Shown: piece after piece, positions 7,477-17,339 of the stretch | Numbering within the stretch: position 1 is the first letter of the stretch | Layout of the letters: each line of letters starts with the position of its first letter | NCBI RefSeq assembly: GCF_006539165.1 | Contig: NZ_BJMM01000012.1 | Location: 1 to 64,000, forward strand | Direction of reading: 5' to 3' | From: Streptomyces cacaoi | GTDB lineage: Bacteria > Actinomycetota > Actinomycetes > Streptomycetales > Streptomycetaceae | Length of the DNA stretch: 64,000 bases | Notes under the pieces: model-generated | Told to the model about the DNA's origin: nothing | The model's database searches: none | Seen by the model: only the letters and a program-made list of their open reading frames with translations | Position numbers and translations under genes: made by a program

Positions 7477-8688
7477 TCAGCCGGCGCGCAGCGCCATCGT
7501 CATGGCCTCGACCGCGAGCAGCGGCGCGACGTTGCGGTCGAGCGCGCGGCGGCAGTCCAGGACGGCCTCGATCCGGCGCAGGGTCTGCTCCGGCCGGGAG
7601 GTGCCCGCGAGCTGCCCGACGGTGTCCGCGCTCTCGTCGTGCGAGAGGGCGACGGACGAGCCCAACTGGCGGGCCAGGACGTCGCGGTAGAAGGCGGTCA
7701 GATCGGTGAGGGCGAGGTCGAGGGAGTCGCGCTGGGTGCGGGTGGAGCGGCGCTTCTGCTTGTCCTCCAGCTCCTTCATGGCGCCCGCTGTGCCGCGCGG
7801 CAGGCGCTTGCCCTCGGCGGCACCGAGGGCCGCGCGCAGCTCCTCGGTCTCCTTCGCGTCCAGCTCCTCGGACACCTGTTTGGCGTCTTCGCCGGCCGCG
7901 TCGATCAGCTCCTGTGCCGCGCGGAGCGCGCCGCCCACGTCGTCGATCCGGGACGGCAGCTTCAGCACGGCCTCACGCCGGGCGCGCGCCCGCTCGTCCG
8001 TGGCCAGCCGGAGCGCCCGGTCGATGTGCCCCTGGGTGGCGCGGGCGGCGAAGGCGGCCATGCCGGGCTCGATGCCGTCCCGCCTGACGAGCAGGTCCGC
8101 GACGGCGTCCACCGGGGGTGTGCGGAGCGCGAGATGGCGGCAGCGCGAGCGGATCGTGGGGAGCACGTCCTCCGTGGAGGGGGCGCACAGCAGCCACACC
8201 GTGCGCGGCGCCGGCTCCTCGACCGCCTTGAGCAGGACGTTGCCCGCGCCCTCGGTCAGCCTGTCGGAGTCCTCCAGGACGATCACCTGCCAGCGTCCGC
8301 CGGCCGGTGACATCTGGGCCCGGCGCACCAGATCGCGCGTCTCCTTCACGCCGATCGTGAGCAGATCGGTGCGGACGATCTCCACATCGGCGTGGGTGCC
8401 CACCATCGTCGTGTGGCAGCCCTCGCAGAAGCCGCAGCCGGGCGCGCCACCGAGGGCGCGATCGGGGCTGACGCACTGGAGCGCCGCGGCGAACGCCCGC
8501 GCCGCCGAGGCCCGTCCGCAGCCGGGCGGGCCGGTGAACAGCCACGCGTGGGTCATCGACGAGCCGGACAGCCGTGCCGAGCCCGGCTCGGCCGCCTCCG
8601 CCGTCACGAACGCGTCGGCATCGCGGGCCGCGGCCTCCAGCTGCGCCGTGGCCCGCTCCTGGCCCACCAAGTCATCCCACACCGCCAT
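7477..8688 (-). CDS. holB: DNA polymerase III subunit delta prime
   Basis: A 403-residue clamp-loader subunit of the AAA+ fold, which opens the sliding clamp together with DnaX and delta. VWDDLVGQ is the standard N-terminus. The P-loop is GPPGCGR, lacking the usual GKT, as expected for the non-hydrolysing delta prime. The zinc module has Cys residues in CVSPD, GCGFCEGC and a following HTT. LEDSDRLTEGAGNVLLKAVEEP is the conserved box VI-VII region (shown here only in part: NVLLKAVEEP), and TIRSRCRH carries the SRC motif. The ATG at 8688 is chosen by family N-terminus; an upstream ATG at 8697 and a GTG at 8718 are possible. It lies directly downstream of tmk, a common bacterial pairing, with about 77 bp between. 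Confidence 0.93.
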   Translation of the reverse strand: MAVWDDLVGQERATAQLEAAARDADAFVTAEAAEPGSARLSGSSMTHAWLFTGPPGCGRASAARAFAAALQCVSPDRALGGAPGCGFCEGCHTTMVGTHADVEIVRTDLLTIGVKETRDLVRRAQMSPAGGRWQVIVLEDSDRLTEGAGNVLLKAVEEPAPRTVWLLCAPSTEDVLPTIRSRCRHLALRTPPVDAVADLLVRRDGIEPGMAAFAARATQGHIDRALRLATDERARARREAVLKLPSRIDDVGGALRAAQELIDAAGEDAKQVSEELDAKETEELRAALGAAEGKRLPRGTAGAMKELEDKQKRRSTRTQRDSLDLALTDLTAFYRDVLARQLGSSVALSHDESADTVGQLAGTSRPEQTLRRIEAVLDCRRALDRNVAPLLAVEAMTMALRAG

Positions 8689-8765
8689 GCTCCCCATTGT
8701 CCCGGACGCCGCCGACACCCGGGGACGGGTGCCTGCGGCTTCCGGGGGCGGGGGCCGCGCCGGGG

Positions 8766-11700
8766 TCAGCGCCGGTCGCGGCCGTGCGGGGCGTCGTTCT
8801 CCTCCTCGGAGGAGCCGGAGGGCCCGGAGGCTCCGGCGGCCCCGGGCGACTGGGAGGACTCGGGGGCGTCGAAGGCGTCGTCGTGCGGGCCGAGGAGTTC
8901 GTCGGCGAGCGACGGGACGTCGTCGAGCGGGGTCTCCTCCGCCCAGGACGGACGGCGGCGGGCACCCTCGTCGACCTGCGGCAGCTCGCGGGTGCGGTCC
9001 TCGTCGGCGGAGGCATCGGCGCGGTCGCCGGCGTGACCCGCTGTTCCGCGCGCCTGGCGCGGGTCCTCGACGCGGGGCAGCAGGGCGGTCTCGTCCTCGG
9101 CGCCGGGCTCGGGGACCTGCGGGAGGACCGTCGTCTCCTCGGCGTCCGGTGAGGCGGGCGCCGCCTGCGGGAGCTGGGCGGTCCGCTCGCTGTCGGAGCC
9201 GTCGGAACCGTCGGGGACCCCGGGGCCGTTCCCGCTGCCGGGCGCTGCGGCCTGCGGGAGCTGCGTCGTCTCCTCGCTGTCGTCCCGGCCGCCGGCGGAC
9301 GGCTGGTGCGGCTCGTCGGCGCCGGGCGCCGGAACCTGCGGGATCTGCGCGGTGTCGGCCTCCGTGCCGTCGGGGGCGAACTCCCGTGCGGACTGCGGCG
9401 CTTCGCCGGTCGTCTCCTCGCGCGTCCGGTCGTGCGCGCCCGGGGCCGTCCGCCCGGACGCCCGGTCCCGGGTCTCCTCACCCGTCGACGAGGACTCCTT
9501 GCGCATCGAGTACGGCGGCGCCGCAGCGCCCTCGGCCGTGGCCTGCGTGCCCGCGCCGGTTCCGTGCTCGGCCGCCGCACGCGCCTCCTCGGCCCGGAGC
9601 AGCGCCTCCTCGGCCTTGCGCTGCCGCTCGCGCCGGCGCTCCTCGGCCTCGGCGCGGAGCCGGTCCTCCTCGGCCTTGCGCTGCCGCAGGCGCTCCTGCT
9701 CCTCCTCGTGGGCGCGCTGTTCGGCCTCGCGCCGCTTGCGTTCCTCCTCGGCCTTGCGCCGGGCCTCCTCGGCGCGGAGCCGGTCCTCCTCCGCCTTACG
9801 GGCCTCTTCGCGCTGCCGTTCGAGCTCGGCCTCGCGGCGCTTGCGCTCCTCCTCCTCGCGCCGGAGCTTCTCCAACTGCTCCTTGCGCTCGCGCTCCTTG
9901 CGCTCCTCCTCGGCCTTGCGCGCGGCCTCTTCCTCGGCCCTGCGCCGGGCCTCTTCCTCGGCCCGCTTGCGCGCCTCCTCCTGGGCCTTCTTCTCGGCCT
10001 CGGAGAGCGGCAGCACCTGGTCGAGCCGGTGGCGCACGGTGGTCGTGACGGCCTCGGGCTCCTGGGCGCCGTCGACGACGAGGTAGCGCGCCGGGTCGGC
10101 GGCGGCCAGCGCCAGGAAACCGGAGCGGACGCGCTGGTGGAACTCGGCCGGCTCGGACTCCAGCCGGTCGGGTGCCTCGGTGAAGCGCTCGCGCGCCGTC
10201 TCCGGGTCGACGTCGAGCAGCACGGTCAGATGCGGCACGAGTCCGTCGGTGGCCCAGCGGGAGATACGGGCGATCTCGGTGGGGGACAGATCGCGCCCGG
10301 CGCCCTGGTAGGCGACGGAGGAGTCGATGTAGCGGTCCGAGATGACGACGGCGCCCCGCTCAAGGGCCGGCCGGACGACGGAGTCCACGTGCTCGGCGCG
10401 GTCGGCGGCGTACAGCAGCGCCTCGGAGCGGTGCGAGAGCCCGGCCGAGGAGACGTCGAGCAGGATCGAGCGCAGCCGCTTGCCGACCGGCGTCGAGCCC
10501 GGCTCCTTGGTGACGACGACCTCGTGGCCCTTGTTCCTGATCCACTCCGCGAGGGCCTCGACCTGGGTGGACTTGCCGGCCCCGTCGCCGCCTTCGAGGA
10601 CGAGGAAGAAGCCGTTCTCCGCGGGGGCCTGCGCCGGCCGGCCGCCGCCGAAGGCGTCCAGCAGATCGCGCCGCAGCGGCACACCCTGCCGGTCGTCGGC
10701 GCGGCCGAGGACGAGCGCGCCGACGGGCAGCAGCAGCGCGCCGGCGAGCATCAGTGCGAAGGCGGCGCCGCCGTGGTCGAAGACGAAGGAGCCGTTCTCG
10801 ACCCGGTGCGGCCCGATGAGCGCGGCCAGCGCGGGCGCGACGAGCGCGCACACGGCGACGGAGAGCCGCGCGGCGGCCTGGAGGTGTTCGGTGGTGCGGG
10901 CGCGGCGCGCTTCCTCGGTCTCCTGGTCGAGCAGGGTGTGCAGGGTGTTGGCCGCGATACCGGCGCCGGCGCCGGAGAGCGCCAGGAGCACGCACACCGT
11001 CGTCATGTCCCCGACGAGCCCGGCGACGAGCAGCGCGGCACCGGTCAGCCCGATGACGAGCGCCAGCAGCCGACGCCGGGAGAGCGCGGGCAGCGTGCGC
11101 GGCGCGAGGCGGATACCGGCGACGGTGCCGCCGCTCAGCCCCAGCGCGAACAGCGCGAAGGCCACCGGACCGCCACCGAGGTCGGCCGCGTGCAGCGGAG
11201 CGAGCGCGACAGCGGCGGCAACGGCGCCGGAGACGGCGCCACCGGCCAGGACGAGCAGCGGGACCGCGCCGGTGCGCCCCTTGTCGGCGCTGCCCGCGCC
11301 GTCCGGGCCGCCGGCGGTGCGCGGCCGGCGCAGCCCCTCCAGCGGGGAGCGCGGACGCGGCGTCGGGCCGTCCGGGAGTTCGAGGAAGTAGACGATCGAA
11401 GCGGCGGCGGCGAACAGCCCGGCCGCCACATAGGCGGCGAGCGCGGACTGGTGCGTCGAGAACCAGTCGACGCCGGCGCCCAGCAGATTGCTGATCAGGG
11501 TGACGACGACGAGCCCGGCCGCGGCGATCGGCAGCGCGACGAAGGACGAGCGCAGCCACAGCCGGCGCAGCGCGTCGTGGTGGTCGGGCAGCGGCCGGAC
11601 GGCGTCGCCCTCAGCGGGCGGTGCCGGCAGCAGCGCGGGCGCGGCCGAGTCCCGGGTGACGGTGGACAACCGCTCGGCGGCGCCGGTGACGAAGACGGTG

Positions 11701-12182
11701 ATGAGCAGCACGAGGAAGGCGCTGCCCGGCACCCAGTCGATCCACAGCGGGGCGACGATCAGCGCGGCCGCCCGCAGCACATCCGTGCCGAACAGCGTCC
11801 AGCGCTTGTCCAGGAGCTTCTTCTCCCGGTGCACGAGCGAGGAGACGGGCCCCAGCAGCACGGCCCCGAACAGCAGCGTCGCGAGCAGCCGCAGCCCGAG
11901 GACGACGGTGACGACGAAGGCCATCCCCCGGTAACCCCCGCCGAAGACCGGATCCCCGGCGACCCCGCGCACCGCTGCCGCCTGCATCGTCAGCAGAAGC
12001 AGCACCAGCAGCGCCAGCATGTCGCCGACCCCGCTGGTGAACTGCGCGCTCCACAGCCGCCGCAGCGGCGGGAAGCGCAGCAGCGCCCGCACGGCGCCTT
12101 CCCGGGATTCCGCGGCCAGGGAGTCGTCGGGGGCGGTGGGGGGTTGAGAAGTCGCGCCCGTTGGCTGCTCTGCACGCGTCAT
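8766..12182 (-). CDS. tmk: dTMP kinase fused to an MFS-like N-terminus and a coiled-coil tail
   Basis: An 1138-residue protein with four parts. Residues about 1-500 are a polytopic membrane domain like a major facilitator transporter. Residues about 520-725 are a complete thymidylate kinase: P-loop EGGDGAGKST, the KEPGSTPVG stretch and DRYIDSSVAYQGAGR. Residues about 725-875 are a highly charged Glu/Arg/Lys/Ala coiled coil with repeated KAEEERKRREAE-type units. The rest is an acidic disordered tail with recurring short motifs of the type T-x-x-LPQ. dTMP kinase makes dTDP for DNA synthesis and normally has about 210 residues; the fused form is known from Streptomyces. The membrane domain would tether the enzyme to the membrane. 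The kinase motifs are intact. Confidence 0.92.
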   Translation of the reverse strand: MTRAEQPTGATSQPPTAPDDSLAAESREGAVRALLRFPPLRRLWSAQFTSGVGDMLALLVLLLLTMQAAAVRGVAGDPVFGGGYRGMAFVVTVVLGLRLLATLLFGAVLLGPVSSLVHREKKLLDKRWTLFGTDVLRAAALIVAPLWIDWVPGSAFLVLLITVFVTGAAERLSTVTRDSAAPALLPAPPAEGDAVRPLPDHHDALRRLWLRSSFVALPIAAAGLVVVTLISNLLGAGVDWFSTHQSALAAYVAAGLFAAAASIVYFLELPDGPTPRPRSPLEGLRRPRTAGGPDGAGSADKGRTGAVPLLVLAGGAVSGAVAAAVALAPLHAADLGGGPVAFALFALGLSGGTVAGIRLAPRTLPALSRRRLLALVIGLTGAALLVAGLVGDMTTVCVLLALSGAGAGIAANTLHTLLDQETEEARRARTTEHLQAAARLSVAVCALVAPALAALIGPHRVENGSFVFDHGGAAFALMLAGALLLPVGALVLGRADDRQGVPLRRDLLDAFGGGRPAQAPAENGFFLVLEGGDGAGKSTQVEALAEWIRNKGHEVVVTKEPGSTPVGKRLRSILLDVSSAGLSHRSEALLYAADRAEHVDSVVRPALERGAVVISDRYIDSSVAYQGAGRDLSPTEIARISRWATDGLVPHLTVLLDVDPETARERFTEAPDRLESEPAEFHQRVRSGFLALAAADPARYLVVDGAQEPEAVTTTVRHRLDQVLPLSEAEKKAQEEARKRAEEEARRRAEEEAARKAEEERKERERKEQLEKLRREEEERKRREAELERQREEARKAEEDRLRAEEARRKAEEERKRREAEQRAHEEEQERLRQRKAEEDRLRAEAEERRRERQRKAEEALLRAEEARAAAEHGTGAGTQATAEGAAAPPYSMRKESSSTGEETRDRASGRTAPGAHDRTREETTGEAPQSAREFAPDGTEADTAQIPQVPAPGADEPHQPSAGGRDDSEETTQLPQAAAPGSGNGPGVPDGSDGSDSERTAQLPQAAPASPDAEETTVLPQVPEPGAEDETALLPRVEDPRQARGTAGHAGDRADASADEDRTRELPQVDEGARRRPSWAEETPLDDVPSLADELLGPHDDAFDAPESSQSPGAAGASGPSGSSEEENDAPHGRDRR

Positions 12183-12271
12183 CCCGCCAGCGTATAGCCC
12201 TGGCGGAGCATTCGGCGTCCGTACCCGAACAACTGTCCGCTCTGGCGGACTTCGCCCCCCGTGCCCACGCC

Positions 12272-12308
12272 GACGGCCCCCGTCACCGCGGGCGGGACGG
12301 GGGCCGTC
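12272..12308 (-). terminator. Terminator of topA
   Basis: GACGGCCCCCGTC (12272-12284) and GACGGGGGCCGTC (12296-12308) form a perfect 13-bp stem with an 11-base loop, starting 12 bases after the topA stop on the minus strand. Confidence 0.8.
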
Positions 12309-12320
12309 GAGCGGGAGCGA

Positions 12321-15290
12321 TCAGGCGTCCGCGCCGGAGTCCTCGCCGCCGGAGGCGCTCTTCTTCGCGGCGGACCCGCCGGCGGCCTTCTTCGCCGTAC
12401 CGGTGCTCTTCTTGGCCGTCGACTTCGACGCGGTCTTCTTGGCCGTCGTCGACTTGGTGGCCGTGGACTTGCCGGCCGTCGACTTCGCAGCGGTCTTCTT
12501 CGCCGTCGTCTTCTTCGCCGAGGTGCTCTTCTTCGCCGCCGTCTTCTTGGCGGTCTTCTTCGCCGGGCCCTTGGCCCGCTTCTCGGCCAGCAGCTCGAAG
12601 CCCCGCTCGGGGGTGATCGTCTCCGGGTCGTCGTCCCGGCGCAGCGTGGCGTTCGTCTCGCCGTCGGTGACGTACGGGCCGAACCGGCCGTCCTTGACGA
12701 CGACGGGACGCTCGGTCTGCGGGTCGGTGCCCAGCTCCTTGAGCGGCGGCTTGGCCGCTGCCCGCCCCCGCTGCTTGGGCTTGGAGTAGATCTCCAGCGC
12801 CTGCTCCAGCGTGATGGTGAAGATCTGCTCCTCGCTCTCCAGCGAGCGCGAGTCCGTCCCCTTCTTCATATAGGGGCCGTAGCGGCCGTTCTGCGCGGTG
12901 ATCTCGTTGCCGGACTCGGGGTCGACGCCGACGACGCGCGGCAGCGACAGCAGCTTGAGCGCCTGCTCCAGCGTGATCGTCTCCAGCGACATGGACCGGA
13001 AGAGCGAGGCGGTGCGCGGCTTGACGGCGTTCTTGCCCGTCTTGGGCGTGCCCTCGGGCAGGACCTCGGTGACATAGGGGCCGTAGCGCCCGTCCCGGGC
13101 GACGATCGGCCGGCCGGTGTCCGGGTCGGTGCCCAGCTCGAAGTCACCGCTGGGCTTGGCCAGCAGCTCCTTGGCGTAGTCGACGGTCAGCTCGTCCGGC
13201 GGGAGGTCGTCGGGCACGTCGGCGCGGTGGCCGGGCTCGCCCTCCTTCTCGCTGGGGCCCTCCACATAGGGGCCGTAGCGGCCGACGCGCAGGGTGATGC
13301 CCTCGCCCACGGGGAAGGAGGAGACACCGCGTGCGTCGATCGCACCGAGGTCGGACACCAGTTCCTTCAGACCGCCGAGGTGGTCGCCGTCGCCGTTGCC
13401 GGAGTCGGCAGCCGATGCGGCAGATGCGGCGGAGTCCCCGCCTCCGGCGGCAGGCCCGCCCCCGGCGCCCTCGGCACCCTCGGCGCCCTCACCGAAGTAG
13501 AAGCGGCGCAGCCACGGGATGGCCTCGGCGTTGCCGGCCGCGATGCGGTCGAGGTCGTCCTCCATCTTGGCCGTGAAGTCGTAGTCGACCAGCCGGCCGA
13601 AGTGCTTCTCCAGCAGCCCGACCACGGCGAAGCTCAGGAAGGAGGGGACGAGCGCCGTGCCCTTCTTGAACACGTACCGCCGGTCCAGGATGGTGCTGAT
13701 GATCGAGGCGTAGGTCGAGGGACGCCCGATCTCCCGCTCCTCCAGCTCCTTGACCAGCGTGGCCTCGGTGTAGCGGGCCGGCGGCTTGGTGGCGTGCCCG
13801 TCGACGGACATGTCCTCGGCGCGCAGCGGATCGCCCTCGGCGACCTGCGGCAGCCGCCGCTCGCGGTCGTCCAGCTCGGCGTTGGGGTCGTCGGCGCCCT
13901 CGACATACGCCTTGAGGAAGCCGTGGAAGGTGATGACCTTGCCGCTGGCGCTGAACTCGGCGTCCCGCCCGTCGGCGGAGCGTCCGCCGACCTTCACCGT
14001 CACCGACTGGCCGACGGCGTCCTTCATCTGAGAGGCGACGGTCCGCTTCCAGATCAGCTCGTACAGCTTGAACTGGTCGCCCGTCAGGCCCGTCTCGGCG
14101 GGGGTGCGGAAGCGGTCGCCGGAGGGCCGGATCGCCTCGTGCGCCTCCTGCGCGTTCTTCACCTTGCCCGCGTAGGTGCGCGGCTTGTCCGGCAGGTAGT
14201 CGCTGCCGTACAGCTGGGTGACCTGGGACCGGGCGGCGGCGACCGCGGTGTCCGAGAGCGTCGTGGAGTCCGTACGCATGTACGTGATGTAGCCGTTCTC
14301 GTACAGCTTCTGCGCCACCTGCATCGTGGCCTTGGCTCCGAAGCCGAGCTTGCGGCTCGCCTCCTGCTGGAGCGTCGTCGTACGGAACGGCGCGTACGGC
14401 GAGCGGCGGTACGGCTTGGACTCGACGGAGCGGACCGCGAAGTCGGTGTTCTCCAGCGCGGCGGCCAGCGTCCGCGCGGCCTCCTCGTCCAGGTGCAGCA
14501 CACCCGCCGGGTCCTTGAGCTGCCCGTCCGGGCCGAAGTCGCGGCCCTGTGCGACGCGCCGGCCGTCGACCGACACCAGCCGGGCCCCGAAGGTGCCCGG
14601 GTCGCCCGCCGAGGCATCCCCCGCCTGCCCCGCGAACGTCCCGGTCAGATCCCAGTACTCGGCGGAACGGAAGGCGATGCGCTCGCGCTCCCGCTCGACG
14701 ACGAGCCGGGTCGCCACCGACTGCACGCGGCCCGCCGACAGCCGCGGCATGACCTTCTTCCACAGCACCGGCGAGACCTCGTAGCCGTACAGCCGGTCGA
14801 GGATGCGGCGGGTCTCCTGCGCGTCGACGAGCCGCTGGTTGAGGGTGCGCGGATTGCGGACGGCGTTCTGGATCGCGTCCTTGGTGATCTCGTGGAAGAC
14901 CATCCGCTTGACCGGGACCTTGGGCTTGAGCACCTCCTGGAGATGCCAGGCGATGGCCTCGCCCTCGCGGTCCTCATCGGTGGCCAGCAGGAGTTCGTCG
15001 GAGTCGGCCAGCAACTCCTTGAGCTTCTTGACCTGGTCCTTCTTGTCGCTGTTGACGACGTACAGCGGCTGGAAATCGTGATCGACGTTCACACCGAGCC
15101 GGGCCCAGGGCTCGCCCTTGTACTTCGCGGGGACCTCGGCTGCGCCGTTGGGGAGATCGCGGATGTGCCCGACGCTGGCCTCGACCACATAGCCAGGGCC
15201 GAGATAGCCCTTGATCGTTTTCGCCTTGGCGGGTGACTCGACGATCACGAGTCGGCGCCCACCGTTTGCGGTCTCGTGGGTCGGGGACAA
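12321..15290 (-). CDS. topA: DNA topoisomerase I
   Basis: A 989-residue type IA topoisomerase, which relaxes negative supercoils. The TOPRIM domain opens with RLVIVESPAKAKTI and has a DEDREGEAIAWHL acidic motif. The active-site Tyr is in GYITYMRTDSTTLS at about residue 330. Four C-terminal repeats follow with GRYGPYV or GRFGPYV signatures and no zinc cysteines, as in actinobacteria. The last 80 or so residues are a Lys/Ala/Thr-rich tail of AKKT-type repeats, known in actinobacterial TopA to aid DNA binding and processivity. The TTG at 15290 is chosen because GGAGAGAAG lies upstream and the family N-terminus begins there; the frame is open further but not coding-like. A TTGACA -35 candidate lies at 15366-15371. 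Confidence 0.95.
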   Translation of the reverse strand: MSPTHETANGGRRLVIVESPAKAKTIKGYLGPGYVVEASVGHIRDLPNGAAEVPAKYKGEPWARLGVNVDHDFQPLYVVNSDKKDQVKKLKELLADSDELLLATDEDREGEAIAWHLQEVLKPKVPVKRMVFHEITKDAIQNAVRNPRTLNQRLVDAQETRRILDRLYGYEVSPVLWKKVMPRLSAGRVQSVATRLVVERERERIAFRSAEYWDLTGTFAGQAGDASAGDPGTFGARLVSVDGRRVAQGRDFGPDGQLKDPAGVLHLDEEAARTLAAALENTDFAVRSVESKPYRRSPYAPFRTTTLQQEASRKLGFGAKATMQVAQKLYENGYITYMRTDSTTLSDTAVAAARSQVTQLYGSDYLPDKPRTYAGKVKNAQEAHEAIRPSGDRFRTPAETGLTGDQFKLYELIWKRTVASQMKDAVGQSVTVKVGGRSADGRDAEFSASGKVITFHGFLKAYVEGADDPNAELDDRERRLPQVAEGDPLRAEDMSVDGHATKPPARYTEATLVKELEEREIGRPSTYASIISTILDRRYVFKKGTALVPSFLSFAVVGLLEKHFGRLVDYDFTAKMEDDLDRIAAGNAEAIPWLRRFYFGEGAEGAEGAGGGPAAGGGDSAASAASAADSGNGDGDHLGGLKELVSDLGAIDARGVSSFPVGEGITLRVGRYGPYVEGPSEKEGEPGHRADVPDDLPPDELTVDYAKELLAKPSGDFELGTDPDTGRPIVARDGRYGPYVTEVLPEGTPKTGKNAVKPRTASLFRSMSLETITLEQALKLLSLPRVVGVDPESGNEITAQNGRYGPYMKKGTDSRSLESEEQIFTITLEQALEIYSKPKQRGRAAAKPPLKELGTDPQTERPVVVKDGRFGPYVTDGETNATLRRDDDPETITPERGFELLAEKRAKGPAKKTAKKTAAKKSTSAKKTTAKKTAAKSTAGKSTATKSTTAKKTASKSTAKKSTGTAKKAAGGSAAKKSASGGEDSGADA

Positions 15291-15365
15291 CTTCTGCTCT
15301 TCTCTCCGGTCGGCTGCGCTGCTGCATCGTGTCGCTGCGGAGTGTGACGGTACCTCCCGCCTCCA

Positions 15366-15371
15366 TGTCAA
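15366..15371 (-). promoter_or_regulatory. Candidate -35 box of topA
   Basis: TTGACA, a perfect consensus -35, reads on the minus strand here, about 75 bases upstream of the TTG start. No equally good -10 is found 17-18 bases downstream (GTCACA or TCACAC), so the promoter call is weak. Confidence 0.3.
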
Positions 15372-15514
15372 ACGGGAAAAGTCCACAACGCCACTCGAAC
15401 GGTAACCCGACAACCAGGCATCACGCCCGCCCGAGGCCCGGCTGCATGTCCGGGCCCCGGCCCGCCGCACGGGCTGGGACCGGAGCCCGCGACCGTCCTG
15501 GACGCCGCCGCGCG

Positions 15515-17074
15515 CTACGCCCCGGCGGGCCCCTCGACCGGTTCCAGAAAGCCCTGTTCGACCAGCATCCGGATGGCGGCCGGCGTCCGCTCCCGCAACC
15601 GCGCCGGGTCCTCGCCGAGCAGCTGGCCGATGGCGTCCAGGATCCGCCCCGCGGTCATCGTCCCGTCGCACACGCCCGCGAACCCGGCGCCGACCGTGTC
15701 CACCGTCGTCGCCCGCCGCATGCCCCTGTTCTGACGCAGCACGACATACTCCGGATCCTCCGCGCCCGGCATCCCCACCTGCTCCTGCACCACCTCGTCG
15801 GCGAGCGTGAACCGGTGCTCCAGCAGTGCCGCGTCCCCCGTCCTGCGCAGGAAGTCCTGGCGCGCGAAGTGTTCCCGGACGACCTCGCCGAGCGGCTGTT
15901 CCACCGGGTGCGGCCACTCCTCGGCCAGCACCGCCTCGTGTTCCGCTTCCGTGCGCCGCAGGGTGATCCAGCCGAAGCCGACGGCCTTCGTCCCGCGCGC
16001 CTCGAACTCCGCCAGCCAGGCGTCGTACCGCGCCGCGTAGTCGGCCGGATCCCCGCGGTGGTCACCCGCGTCGCGCAGCCACAGCTCCGCGTACTGGGCC
16101 ACGTCCTGCACCTCGCGCTGCACGATCCACGCGTCGCAGCCGCGCGGCACCCAGGAGGAGACGCGCTCGCGCCAGTCCTCCCCGTCGCGGTGCTCCCAGT
16201 TGGCCAGCATCTGGCACCAGCCGCCGGGCGCCAGATGGTCGACGGAGCGCCGCACCAGCGTCCGGCACAGCTCGTCCCCGGTCATCCCCGCGTCCCGGTA
16301 GGTGAGCCGGGCTCCCGGTGAGATCACGAACGGCGGGTTGGAGACGATGAGGTCGTAGGGCTCCGAGCCGGCGACCGGATCGAACAGCGAGCCCTCGCGC
16401 AGCTCCGGCTCCGGGACGCCGGACAGGGCGAGGGTGAGCCGCGCGAAGCGCAGGGCGCGCGGATTGACGTCGGTCGCGGTGACGTGCGAGGCGTGCGTGG
16501 CGGCGTGCAGGGCCTGGATGCCGGAGCCGGTACCGAGGTCGAGAACGCGGCCCACCGGGTCGCGCACGGTGATCCCGGCGAGCGTCGTGGAGGCCCCGCC
16601 GACGCCGAGCACGGCGCCCTCGGCAGGGGCCCGGCCGCCGCCGGGCCCGCCGCTGCCCGCCGAACCGATGCCGCCCGCGCCGCCGACGGCGCAGCCGAGG
16701 TCGGAGACGATCCACCAGTCCTGCTCCGCCGGACCGGAGTAGGGGCGCACATCGACCGTCGCGCGCACCTCGTCGGCCTGCGGCACCCGCTCCAGCCAGC
16801 CGTCGGCGAGCGCCTCCTCGGCCGGCAGGACCTCGCTCACCCGCGCGTACGGCACCGGCTGCTGGAGCAGGAAGAGCCGGACGAGGAGCGGCAGCGGGCC
16901 CTCGTCGCGGGTGGCCCGCAGCGCGGGCACCGTCTCGCCGCGGGCGAGCGCCGCGTAGGCGGGCGCGCCGAGGAGGTCCAGCAGCCCGTCGGCGGTGAAC
17001 CGTGCGGCACGCAGAGCCTCCCTCAGTCGCCGGGTGCTCTCGTCTCCTGCCTGGGGAAGCGCTTCTGTACTCAC
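15515..17074 (-). CDS. SAM-dependent methyltransferase, HemK-like with flanking domains
   Basis: A 519-residue class I methyltransferase. Motif I is VLDLGTGSGIQAL and motif IV is SNPPFVIS, the NPPF/Y signature of N6-adenine and glutamine methyltransferases. The N-terminal 160 residues and the C-terminal 200 residues form extra domains typical of a conserved actinobacterial family; the C-terminus looks winged-helix-like. The substrate is not known. The GTG at 17074 is preferred over the ATG at 17083 because GAGGAG sits about 10 bases upstream of the GTG but directly abuts the ATG. Transcribed toward topA with a 224-bp gap. Confidence 0.85.
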   Translation of the reverse strand: MSTEALPQAGDESTRRLREALRAARFTADGLLDLLGAPAYAALARGETVPALRATRDEGPLPLLVRLFLLQQPVPYARVSEVLPAEEALADGWLERVPQADEVRATVDVRPYSGPAEQDWWIVSDLGCAVGGAGGIGSAGSGGPGGGRAPAEGAVLGVGGASTTLAGITVRDPVGRVLDLGTGSGIQALHAATHASHVTATDVNPRALRFARLTLALSGVPEPELREGSLFDPVAGSEPYDLIVSNPPFVISPGARLTYRDAGMTGDELCRTLVRRSVDHLAPGGWCQMLANWEHRDGEDWRERVSSWVPRGCDAWIVQREVQDVAQYAELWLRDAGDHRGDPADYAARYDAWLAEFEARGTKAVGFGWITLRRTEAEHEAVLAEEWPHPVEQPLGEVVREHFARQDFLRRTGDAALLEHRFTLADEVVQEQVGMPGAEDPEYVVLRQNRGMRRATTVDTVGAGFAGVCDGTMTAGRILDAIGQLLGEDPARLRERTPAAIRMLVEQGFLEPVEGPAGA

Positions 17075-17246
17075 GGCGCCCATTCTCCTCGGCCCGGCGG
17101 CCGGCCCGCGCCCGCCGCCCCGGCCGGATCACCCCGCGCCCCCGCGGGAGCGCGGGCGGGCCGGCCCCGCGGCATGCCCGGTGCGCCGTAACGGTCCTGA
17201 CACGGGATCAGCGCGCACCCCCGCCCGACGCCGCCGGACAGACGAG

Positions 17247-17283
17247 GGCCCCGGCCCGTCGCATCCGCGAGAGGGCCGGGGCC
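17247..17283 (-). terminator. Terminator of the small lipoprotein gene
   Basis: GGCCCCGGCCC (17247-17257) and GGGCCGGGGCC (17273-17283) form a perfect 11-bp stem with a 15-base loop, about 57 bases after the stop at 17340 on the minus strand. Confidence 0.75.
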
Positions 17284-17339
17284 GGGAGAGCGCGGGAGCG
17301 CCGCTCGCCGCCGCCTCGGCGGCCGGGGTCCACGCCCCG

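Noticed and set aside
9306..12197. A 963-codon plus-strand frame opposite tmk
   Set aside because: It mirrors the minus-strand gene; the Leu/Ala/Arg repeats are the complement of the coiled coil. No start signal or domain.
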